8,864 nt of DNA, from NCBI GenBank assembly GCA_016195295.1, contig JACPZV010000280.1, positions 1 through 8,864 on the forward strand, written 5' to 3'. Below the pieces are notes generated by a model. That model made no database searches. It worked only from the letters and a program-made list of their open reading frames with translations, and was not told the DNA's origin. Both the position numbers and the translations under genes were made by a program. The DNA is from Acidobacteriota bacterium (GTDB lineage Bacteria; Acidobacteriota; Vicinamibacteria; Vicinamibacterales; CAVVIG01). Positions 1 through 5,473 of the stretch are shown piece by piece. Each line of letters opens with the position of its first letter. Within the stretch, counting starts at the first letter, position 1.

Positions 1-275
1 CCGAACCGCACGCGGTCGCCCACGGCCAGCGTCGCCGCAGGCTGCAGCGCGCCGTTCACGAACATGCCGTTCGTGCTGCCGAGATCCTCGGCTCGCACGG
101 TCCCGGCCGCCGTCATCGTCACGCGCGCGTGCAGCCGCGAGAGGCTCGGCTCGTCTATCATGATGTCGGCCTGGGCAGACCGGCCGACGGTCTTCGACTC
201 CCCGCGCGCGAGCGAAATCGTTGGCGCGTGCGACGCCTCGAGCGCCGGTCGGAGGCGGATCGCGATACCTGTCAC
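1..275 (-). CDS. FHA-domain protein (partial, runs off the left edge)
   Basis: This is the first 91 codons of a gene read right to left; the rest lies outside the window. It begins with a GTG directly after the TAG of the molybdopterin oxidoreductase gene, so it is probably translated by re-initiation as the third gene of the operon. The translation contains the hallmarks of a forkhead-associated domain: TVGRSAQADI (about residues 29-38), then PSLSRLHARV, then DLGSTNGMFVNG, then VGDRVRFG. These give the conserved Gly-Arg, Ser-x-x-His and Ser/Thr-Asn-Gly positions that bind phosphothreonine peptides. The domain starts almost at the N-terminus and there is no signal peptide, so it should act in the cytoplasm as a phosphopeptide reader or assembly scaffold. 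What follows the FHA domain cannot be seen. Why it sits with a Mo enzyme is unclear; co-transcription may be incidental. Confidence 0.85.
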   Translation of the reverse strand, partial: MTGIAIRLRPALEASHAPTISLARGESKTVGRSAQADIMIDEPSLSRLHARVTMTAAGTVRAEDLGSTNGMFVNGALQPAATLAVGDRVRF

Positions 276-2477
276 CTACCTGTCCCTACCGGTCACCAGT
301 TGCAAGGTGACGATGGCATTGTAGTCGGGCTCCAGGGAGTCCGGGTCGATCGCCGACGCCGACAACAGAGCGTTCCCTTCCGGCCAGTGGACTTCGAGGT
401 TGCCGGGGGTGATGGCCGCGGATTTCAGCCGCCCGCGGAACGATCCGCTCGTCGATCGCAGTTCGACCGCGGCGCCCTCGTCCAACTCCAACCGCCGCAG
501 ATCCTCGTCGCTGATGAGCACGTCGTCTCGTCGCGCGCCGGTCAAGGGATCCACGTCGCGCTGCACCATCGAGTTGAATTGCTTTCCTCGGCGAGTCGAC
601 AGACGGAAGACGTTGAACGCAGAGCCCGCGGAGAGCGCAGAGCTGTCTGAAACCGCCGCGAAGTGGGCCTTGCCGTCAGGGGTTGCGAAGCGGCCGTCGG
701 CGTACAGCGTCCGGCCACCCCACTGCACCTGATCACCCTTCGCCTTGAGGGTCTCGACACCTTTATATAAGGGTACGGCGCGAGCGATCTCCCGGCGAAT
801 GGCCTCAGCGCTCTCGAACCGGATCTGGCCAGCGCGATTCGGGTGCACGCGGGCCATCACTTCGCCAAACACCTGCCACTCCGGCCGCGCCGACCCAATC
901 CGCCGCCCGGGAATCTCCGGTGAAAAAATGATGCGCCGCTCCGTCGACGTCTCCGTCCCCCCGCCCGCCGACTCATAGCGCGTCGTCGCGGGAAGAATCA
1001 CGACGTCGCCGTCGCTCTCGACCAGCATCGACGAAGACAAAACGATGTCCTGGTGGATGCGGAGTGTTGGACGCGCGAGCGCGCGACGACATCGATTGGC
1101 ATCAGGCAGCGTTTCGAGGAAGTTGCCGCCGACGGTCCAGAACACGTCGACCTCGCCGTCCGCCGATCGCTCAATCATTTCGGCGGTGGTCCAGCCCGGT
1201 GCGGACGGTACGGGAAAGCCCCACTCGTCTGCGTACCGGGACGCCGCGGCCGCGTCGATCTTCGGCACGCACCCGACCTCGGCGCCGCCTTGCACGCCCG
1301 AATGCCCGCGAATCGGCACGAGTCCGCGGTTCGGCCGGCCCGGCAATCCGCGCGCGAGGCCCACGTTCACGAGCGCCTTGATCGTGTCCACGCCGTGCGC
1401 GTGCTGCGTGAGCCCCATCGACCACACGAAGATCGCATTCGGACGATCAACGAGCAGACGCGCGAACGACTGCATGCGCTCGCGCGAGGCGCCGCTCTCG
1501 CGTTCGAGCGTGGTCCAGTCCGATGCCAGCGCGCGATCGCGCGCTTGGTCGAAGCCGACGGTGCGTTCGCGCACGAACGCCTCGTCTGTGCTCCGGGATT
1601 CGATCAGCGCGCGGAGCACGCCGACCAGGAACGCGAGGTCGCCGCCGGTGTTCACGTGGAACCAGTGGTCGGCCAACTCGGTACCGAACATCGCGCTCGA
1701 GGCGATGGACGGCACCCAGTAGCGCTCCAGACCGGGCTCGCGGTACGTGTTGACGACGGCGATCTGCGCGCCGTTTTTTTTCGCGTAATGCAGATACTTG
1801 GTCGTGACGGGTTGATTGTTGGCGACGTTCGACCCAAAGAAGACGATGAGGTCGGCGCCGAGCCAGTCGACGTAACTGCACGTGGACGCGCCGTAGCCGA
1901 GTGTCGCCTTCATCGCGGCGGTGGACGCCGCGTGGCACAGGCGCGCGGAGTTGTCGATGTGATTGGTGCCGAGGAACCGCGCGGCCTTCTGCGCCGCGTA
2001 GTAGACCTCGTTCGTAATCCCGCGCGACGTCAAGTAGAACGCCACACGCGCGGGGTCCGCGGCGCGAAGCGCTTTGGCGATGCGATCGATCGCTTCGTCC
2101 CACGTCGCGACGAGAAAGCCGCGCTCGCCCTGGCGGCGAATCATCGGTTCCGGCAGCCGTCCCAGCGCGCGCACATCCGAAGACGAGAGCGAGGCCAGCG
2201 AAGAGACGTCGGTGAGCTGTCTCACGTCGAGCGCGGGGGCGGTGTTGAGTCGCATCAGCTCGAGCCGGACCATGCAGAGGTGCGTGCCGCCGAGCGTCCA
2301 GTCGTGCAGGCCGGAGGTGCCGAGCGCGCAGCCGTCGCAGACGCCGTCGCGCAGAATTCGCCACGCGTAGGGCAGCTCGTCGCGGTTGTCCCAGGCGACG
2401 CGCAGCATCTCGCGATAGTGGTGAGGCTTCTGGTGGCCGAGGCCGAAGAACGTCATATACCCAGTCACCCAATTCAC
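276..2477 (-). CDS. FdhF/YdeP-type molybdopterin-dependent oxidoreductase
   Basis: Predicted 733-residue cytoplasmic oxidoreductase using Mo-bis-molybdopterin guanine dinucleotide, resembling the formate dehydrogenase alpha-like (YdeP) group. Near the N-terminus a Cys-x2-Cys (C47, C50 in VCDGCALG) and C68 (HLCMVRLELMRLNT) suggest an Fe-S cluster site with only three cysteines. The probable Mo ligand is C181 in SARLCHAAS, the place of Sec/Cys in formate dehydrogenases. Cofactor-binding stretches follow: DLIVFFGSNVANNQP, GLTQHAHGVD, PIRGHSGVQG (387-396) and VGGNFLETLPD. The C-terminal domain carries STRRGKQFNSMVQRD. The GTG start at 2477 overlaps the fdhD stop by four bases (GTGA), arguing for coupled translation; the frame stays open to 2885 but that stretch only mirrors fdhD. 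Physiological substrate unknown: formate is possible, but many YdeP-type proteins have no proven activity. Residues about 608-620 are encoded by an intergenic-type repeat. Confidence 0.9.
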   Translation of the reverse strand: MNWVTGYMTFFGLGHQKPHHYREMLRVAWDNRDELPYAWRILRDGVCDGCALGTSGLHDWTLGGTHLCMVRLELMRLNTAPALDVRQLTDVSSLASLSSSDVRALGRLPEPMIRRQGERGFLVATWDEAIDRIAKALRAADPARVAFYLTSRGITNEVYYAAQKAARFLGTNHIDNSARLCHAASTAAMKATLGYGASTCSYVDWLGADLIVFFGSNVANNQPVTTKYLHYAKKNGAQIAVVNTYREPGLERYWVPSIASSAMFGTELADHWFHVNTGGDLAFLVGVLRALIESRSTDEAFVRERTVGFDQARDRALASDWTTLERESGASRERMQSFARLLVDRPNAIFVWSMGLTQHAHGVDTIKALVNVGLARGLPGRPNRGLVPIRGHSGVQGGAEVGCVPKIDAAAASRYADEWGFPVPSAPGWTTAEMIERSADGEVDVFWTVGGNFLETLPDANRCRRALARPTLRIHQDIVLSSSMLVESDGDVVILPATTRYESAGGGTETSTERRIIFSPEIPGRRIGSARPEWQVFGEVMARVHPNRAGQIRFESAEAIRREIARAVPLYKGVETLKAKGDQVQWGGRTLYADGRFATPDGKAHFAAVSDSSALSAGSAFNVFRLSTRRGKQFNSMVQRDVDPLTGARRDDVLISDEDLRRLELDEGAAVELRSTSGSFRGRLKSAAITPGNLEVHWPEGNALLSASAIDPDSLEPDYNAIVTLQLVTGRDR
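616..643. repeat. Repeat-family copy inside the oxidoreductase gene
   Basis: On the plus strand this reads as alternating CGCAGAG / CGCGGAG blocks. It matches the intergenic stretch 7483-7510 at 22 of 28 positions by hand alignment, and shares a core with the copy inside the fdhD fusion gene (3050-3069). In the protein it encodes the low-complexity linker SSALSAGSAF between PDGKAHFAAV and the conserved STRRGKQFNS motif, so it has been accommodated in frame. Confidence 0.55.
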
Positions 2478-3835
2478 ATCTCTACTCTCCACTCGTGTCC
2501 GTAGACGTTGAAGCTGTCGCCGCGCACGAAGCCGACGAGCGTCACGCCGAACTCGCGTGCGAGATCGATCGCGAGAGTCGACGGCGCGGACACGGCACAG
2601 ACGATGGGGATTCCCGCGAGCACGGCTTTCTGGACGATCTCGTACGACGTGCGGCCGCTGACGCACAGCAGATGGTTCGACAGCGGCAGCGCGTCGCGCA
2701 TCAGCATGCGGCCGACGATCTTGTCTACCGCGTTGTGACGGCCGACGTCCTCCGCGATGTCGACGAGCTCGCCGTCCGGCGTGAACAGTCCTGCCGCATG
2801 CAAGCCGCCCGTTTCGTCGAACACGGTCTGGCGGGCGCGCAGACGATCCGGCAGTGTCGCGAGGACGGCGGCGCGCACGGCCCACGCGGCGCGGACCGGA
2901 TCGACGGCCGTCTTGAGCGAGTCAATCGTGACGCGGCCGCAGAGTCCGCAGGAACTGTTCCCCATCACCCGCCGGCGGTCCGCGAGCAAACGCTCGACGA
3001 TGTCGGCCGATTCGCGCGCGAGCGTCACGTTGACAATGTTGGAAGAAGCAACCGCGGAGTCCGCGGAAACGGTTTCTCGGTTTGGCGAGCTCGGCGAACG
3101 TCGCGGTGGCTCTCGTGGATCGGGGTCCGTGCAGTGCTCGATCGCACCGAGATCGTCGGCGCTCTTCAGCACGCGTTCCGCGAACAGGAATCCGGCGGCG
3201 AGCTCGCGATCCGCCCCGGGCGTGCGCATGATGACGGCGAACGGCCGGCCGTGCAGTCGAATCTCGAGCGGCTCTTCGGTCGCGACGCGATCTGTCGCGG
3301 CGGTTCGCGCGTCACTGCGCACGCGCACGACGTCGACGGACCGCGAGCGGCACCGCGCGAACACCCGGTCGAGAAACGCGCGTCTCCGCTGCGGATCCGC
3401 GAGCTGCCGCTCGTCTATCACCGGCAGGTGCGGCAGCCGCGCCATCAACTCGGCCGCAAAAACACCCGGCACCGCGTGGCCTGACGTCAAGAGGACCTCG
3501 GGCCCGCAGCTCGGCGAATCCGCTTTCAACACGTAGCCGTCGAGAGCCGCCCCTTCGAGCTCGCGCACGCGGCGCTCCGCGTAGCCGCGCATCACGTCCG
3601 TCAGATCGCGGTTCGTGTCGTTCGTCATCAGTGCGACGATTCCGTTCGTCCGGACGAGGGTCATCGGTTCACGCGGCGTTCCAAGACCGGCCTCGACTTC
3701 CGGACACACCGGCACCCACTCGACCTGCGGCCCCAGCACAGAGACGAGCCACGCGTCCCGCTTGTGCTCCGCGTTGTAGCGCACGGGCTCGCCGAGCAGG
3801 CAGGCGGAGATGCCGATGCGGGGACGATCGGACAC
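2474..3835 (-). CDS. fdhD: DUF523/TudS-type desulfurase domain fused to FdhD sulfurtransferase
   Basis: 453 residues in one uninterrupted frame with two domains. Residues about 5-162 are a DUF523 domain: ISACLLGEPVRYNAEHK, PVCPEVEAGLGTPREPM and ADSPSCGP carry C12, C44 and C110, the three cysteines expected to hold a [4Fe-4S] cluster as in the thiouracil desulfurase TudS. Its end, LPVIDERQLADPQRRRAF, resembles the junction seen in DUF523-DUF1722 (YbgA-like) proteins, but DUF1722 is absent. Residues about 167-453 are FdhD: ATEEPLEIRLHG, MRTPGADRELAAGFLFAE, the CxxC motif SSCGLCG (C296, C299), EDVGRHNAVDKIVG and SGRTSYEIVQKA. FdhD passes sulfur from a cysteine desulfurase to Mo-bisMGD before insertion into formate dehydrogenase-type enzymes, fitting the next gene. 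The FdhD part has a low-complexity insert at about 236-265. GTG start; an internal GTG (V170, 3328) could in principle yield free FdhD but has no obvious ribosome binding site. Confidence 0.9.
   Translation of the reverse strand: MSDRPRIGISACLLGEPVRYNAEHKRDAWLVSVLGPQVEWVPVCPEVEAGLGTPREPMTLVRTNGIVALMTNDTNRDLTDVMRGYAERRVRELEGAALDGYVLKADSPSCGPEVLLTSGHAVPGVFAAELMARLPHLPVIDERQLADPQRRRAFLDRVFARCRSRSVDVVRVRSDARTAATDRVATEEPLEIRLHGRPFAVIMRTPGADRELAAGFLFAERVLKSADDLGAIEHCTDPDPREPPRRSPSSPNRETVSADSAVASSNIVNVTLARESADIVERLLADRRRVMGNSSCGLCGRVTIDSLKTAVDPVRAAWAVRAAVLATLPDRLRARQTVFDETGGLHAAGLFTPDGELVDIAEDVGRHNAVDKIVGRMLMRDALPLSNHLLCVSGRTSYEIVQKAVLAGIPIVCAVSAPSTLAIDLAREFGVTLVGFVRGDSFNVYGHEWRVEM
3050..3069. repeat. 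Repeat-like CGCGGAG segment inside fdhD
   Basis: Plus-strand sequence with CCGCGGAGTCCGCGGAAAC, sharing about 16 of 19 aligned bases with the copy at 616-643. It encodes part of the low-complexity insert (TVSADSAVASS) in the FdhD domain, just before the conserved NIVNVTL strand. The similarity is short and the bases are G+C rich, so common origin is likely but not proven. Confidence 0.4.
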
Positions 3836-3841
3836 GGGAGC

Positions 3842-3847
3842 ATTTTA
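3842..3847 (-). promoter_or_regulatory. -10-like box TAAAAT of the fdhD-fusion operon
   Basis: TAAAAT on the minus strand ends 6 bases before the GTG at 3835, so transcription would begin at or next to the start codon (leaderless mRNA). There is no Shine-Dalgarno sequence in the gap. The hexamer 17 bases upstream is ACCAAC, not a consensus -35. Confidence 0.5.
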
Positions 3848-3932
3848 GTCGTTAGTCGTGAGTCGTTGGTCGTTAGTCGTGGGTCGCGTCTCACGCCCAT
3901 AACCAATGACCAACGACCAATGACCAACGACT
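3846..3932. repeat. Inverted arms of short GTCGTTAGTCG-type repeats in the divergent promoter region
   Basis: The left arm (about 3846-3885) is a run of imperfect 8-10 base units such as AGTCGTTAGTCGTGAGTCG. The right arm (about 3900-3932) holds the complementary type, ACCAATGACCAACGACCAAT. Read outward from the centre (about 3886-3899), both arms consist of ACGACYAA / ACCAAYG units. Each arm runs directly into a -10-like box and then a GTG start, so the two divergent promoters look like mirror copies of each other. Confidence 0.7.
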
Positions 3933-3937
3933 ATACT
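3932..3937 (+). promoter_or_regulatory. -10-like box TATACT before the kinase remnant
   Basis: TATACT ends 7 bases before the GTG at 3945, again predicting a leaderless transcript. As on the other side, ACCAAC stands 17 bases upstream of the box, at 3909-3914. The promoter seems intact although the gene behind it is broken. Confidence 0.5.
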
Positions 3938-3944
3938 GTCGCCC

Positions 3945-4467
3945 GTGTCCGCGCTCTCTCCGGGCGCTCGTCTGGGTCCGTACGAGGTCATCGCGCCGAT
4001 CGGCGCCGGCGGCATGGGCGAGGTCTATCGCGCGCGCGACACGAAACTCGGCCGTGACGTCGCGCTGAAAACTCTGCCGGAACTGTTCACGAAGGACGCG
4101 GAACGCGTCGCGCGTTTCAGCGCGAGGCGCAGCTCCTGGCCGCGCTCCATCACCCCCACATCGGCGCGATCTACGGCCTTAGGAGATCTTCTATCTCGAC
4201 GCGAACGATCTGTTGACGTCGGTGCCCGTGCAATCCACGACGACGACGTTCACCGCCGGCACGCCGGCGAAGATCCTCAGCACGCGGTACTACGCGGGCG
4301 CCAGCAGCCGCGGGTACAACCTCCGCGGCTACGACGCCTCGCCGGACGGCCAGCGGTTCCTCATGATCAAGGAAACCACGCCGAATGAGCCGGCGTCGAT
4401 CGCCACGCCCGCGAGCATGGTCGTCGTGCTGAATTGGTTCGAAGAGCTGAAACAGAAAGTGCGCTGA
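3945..4467 (+). pseudogene. Ser/Thr protein kinase with beta-propeller C-terminus, frameshifted and internally deleted
   Basis: The first 58 codons are a Pkn2-like kinase start: LGPYEVIAPIGAGGMGEVY holds the glycine-rich ATP loop and VALKTL holds the ATP-anchoring lysine (K42). At about 4116-4118 one base is missing and the kinase sequence continues in another frame (4118-4180: QREAQLLAALHHPHIGAIYG). At about 4180-4183 it switches to the third frame, which encodes the last ~94 codons of a TolB/PD40-type propeller (EIFYLDANDL, YDASPDGQRFLMIKE) and the ending VVVLNWFEELKQKVR. Such acidobacterial proteins are usually about 800-900 residues, so roughly 2 kb, including the HRD and DFG motifs and most propeller blades, is gone. 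No active kinase can be made. The loss may be a real deletion or an assembly collapse. Confidence 0.85.
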
Positions 4468-4510
4468 ATTGGGTAGTTGAGTGATTGGGTAGTTGGGTAA
4501 TTGGGGTAGG
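4468..4510. repeat. Short degenerate tandem repeat (TTGGGTAG units)
   Basis: After the stop of the kinase remnant comes a run of imperfect 8-10 base units: ATTGGGTAGTTGAGTGATTG and onward, ending in TTGGGGTAGG. It lies between convergent genes. It has the style, but not the sequence, of the array at 3846-3932. No function is evident. Confidence 0.6.
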
Positions 4511-4534
4511 TCGAGGTCGCCGGGTAGTCGCTCC

Positions 4535-4642
4535 TCAGCTCTTGCGGGCTCGATGGCGTTTTCGCTGCGCCAGATAGTCCATGAAAGCGATTACGACGGC
4601 GAAAAGTGCGATACCGCCGTAGATGATCAAGAAATTCGTCAT
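4535..4642 (-). CDS. 35-residue single-span membrane protein
   Basis: A small gene that short-ORF filters would miss. The protein begins MTNFLIIYGGIALFAVVIAF, one hydrophobic helix of about 18-20 residues, and ends in a strongly basic tail, DYLAQRKRHRARKS, probably cytoplasmic. A good Shine-Dalgarno (GGGAGGA) lies just upstream of the ATG, although only 3 bases separate them. The ATG overlaps the TGA of the preceding 66-residue membrane gene as ATGA, so the two are probably translationally coupled and may act together. I do not recognise a family. The overlap, the ribosome binding site and the clean membrane topology support it being real. Confidence 0.65.
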   Translation of the reverse strand: MTNFLIIYGGIALFAVVIAFMDYLAQRKRHRARKS

Positions 4643-4839
4643 CGGTCCTCCCGCCTTGCCAGCCAGAGCGCCACGCCAATCAGCAGAAACCAAAGGCCCA
4701 ACCCGATCAGGGCCATCGACCTCGAAAACGTGCGCTCCCCGAGGAACTGGCCAAAGACCAATGCGCCAACGCCAAGATTGGCGACATCCGGCAGCTTGTC
4801 GACGAGCACGGCCCTCTGCCGAGTACTTAATTCTAGCAT
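4639..4839 (-). CDS. 66-residue two-span membrane protein
   Basis: The translation begins MLELSTRQRAVLVDKLPD, followed by two hydrophobic stretches: VANLGVGALVFGQFLG (about 19-34) and SMALIGLGLWFLLIGVALWL (about 41-60), with a basic end ARREDR. Short proteins with an N-terminal RQ...DKL amphipathic part and a VANL...ALVFGQ helix occur in diverse bacteria, but I know of no function. The frame is open to 4914, but the upstream part (MLAERPRRAFSG...) looks non-coding. The start is uncertain: a TAGAAT -10-like box lies at 4835-4830, just inside this ATG. If that is the promoter, translation would begin at the GTG at 4806 (55 residues). The gene overlaps the next small membrane gene by ATGA. Confidence 0.65.
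   Translation of the reverse strand: MLELSTRQRAVLVDKLPDVANLGVGALVFGQFLGERTFSRSMALIGLGLWFLLIGVALWLARREDR
4830..4835 (-). promoter_or_regulatory. TAGAAT -10-like box at the start of the small membrane-gene pair
   Basis: On the minus strand TAGAAT begins one base after the ATG at 4839. It matches the TANNNT boxes found before other genes here, so it could drive a transcript starting at about 4822 with the in-frame GTG at 4806 as start. It could equally be a chance match in the codons for Leu-Glu-Leu. Confidence 0.3.
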
Positions 4840-4946
4840 CGTTGTTTCGAGCGAATCGTTGCGGGAATTGCCATCGTGGCCACTGAACGCACGCCTCGGT
4901 CTTTCGGCGAGCAAGGATCGTTCCTCGTCGCGTGACCGTGCCGCGC

Positions 4947-4952
4947 TACAAT
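4947..4952 (+). promoter_or_regulatory. -10-like box TACAAT of yajQ
   Basis: TACAAT ends 7 bases before the ATG at 4960 and there is no Shine-Dalgarno sequence in between, so a leaderless transcript is predicted. The context GCGCTACAAT recurs exactly at 5434-5443, before the next gene. Confidence 0.5.
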
Positions 4953-4959
4953 CTGCGCC

Positions 4960-5460
4960 ATGCCATCGACGTCGTCGTTCGACATCACGTCCACGATCGA
5001 TTTCCAGGAAGTCGACAACGCGCTGAATCAGGCGCGCAAGGAAATCAGCCAGCGGTACGACTTCAAGGGCGCGAAAGCCGACATCGATCTCAGCACTGCC
5101 GACAAGACGCTGACGCTCACGACGGATGATGAGATGAAGATGAACGCGGTGTGGGAAATCGTTCAGACCCGACTCGTGCGCCGCGGCGTGGCCGTCAAAA
5201 ATTTCAAGACCGGCGAGTCACAGCCGGCCGCCGGCGGCGCCCTACGCCGCGTCGTCGCGATTCAGCAGGGCATCCCGATCGAAGCGGCGCGCCAGATCGT
5301 GAAGTTCATCAAGGACAAGAAGCTCAAAAAAGTACAAGCGGCCATCCAGGCAGATCAGGTCCGCGTGAGCTCACCGTCCAAGGACGAGCTGCAGGAGGCG
5401 ATGCGCGCGTTGCGCGAGCACGACTTCGGCGTTGCGCTACAATTCGGCAACTACCGCTGA
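4960..5460 (+). CDS. yajQ: YajQ family nucleotide-binding protein (DUF520)
   Basis: 166 residues, the usual size of the family, and complete. Diagnostic stretches are SFDITSTIDFQEVDNALNQA at the N-terminus, EISQRYDFKGAKADI, LTTDDEMKMNAVWEI, the arginine-rich LVRRGVAVKNF, and a C-terminal IVKFIKDKKLKKVQAAIQ with DQVRVSSPSKDELQ and VALQFGNYR. YajQ proteins are small soluble proteins with two RRM-like folds; some members bind cyclic di-GMP or nucleotides and act as effectors in gene regulation. Whether this copy does so cannot be told from the sequence. The start is supported by the conserved N-terminus and the -10 box 7 bases upstream. Its last codons contain a second TACAAT that may serve the next gene. 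Confidence 0.95.
   Translation: MPSTSSFDITSTIDFQEVDNALNQARKEISQRYDFKGAKADIDLSTADKTLTLTTDDEMKMNAVWEIVQTRLVRRGVAVKNFKTGESQPAAGGALRRVVAIQQGIPIEAARQIVKFIKDKKLKKVQAAIQADQVRVSSPSKDELQEAMRALREHDFGVALQFGNYR
5438..5443 (+). promoter_or_regulatory. Possible promoter box TACAAT inside the end of yajQ
   Basis: GCGCTACAAT here repeats exactly the decamer before yajQ. A transcript starting about 7 bases downstream would have a leader of roughly 24 bases, including AAAGG (5462-5466), before the ATG at 5474. It also encodes Leu-Gln-Phe of YajQ, so it may be partly coincidental. Confidence 0.35.
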
Positions 5461-5473
5461 CAAAGGCGTTGCC

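Noticed and set aside
761..774. AT-rich TTTATATAA stretch as an internal promoter
   Set aside because: It lies within conserved coding sequence (VPLYKGVETL) with no gene starting nearby on either strand.
1773..1780. Run of eight T (eight A in the coding strand of the oxidoreductase) as a programmed frameshift site
   Set aside because: It encodes Lys-Lys-Asn within a conserved stretch that continues in frame; no alternative frame or stimulatory structure is evident.
1053..2504. Long plus-strand open frame (483 codons) opposite the oxidoreductase gene
   Set aside because: It is antisense to a clear conserved protein, is rich in Arg/Ala/His as expected of a high-GC shadow frame, and shows no family motif.
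2478..2885. N-terminal extension of the oxidoreductase to an ATG at 2885
   Set aside because: The extension is the out-of-frame shadow of fdhD; the GTG at 2477 gives a four-base overlap and reaches the conserved part at once.
2495..3484. Plus-strand open frame (329 codons) opposite the fdhD fusion
   Set aside because: Antisense shadow of two recognised domains; no motif of its own.
3846..3932. CRISPR-like array
   Set aside because: Units are only 8-10 bases, imperfect and without spacers, and the two halves are inverted to each other.
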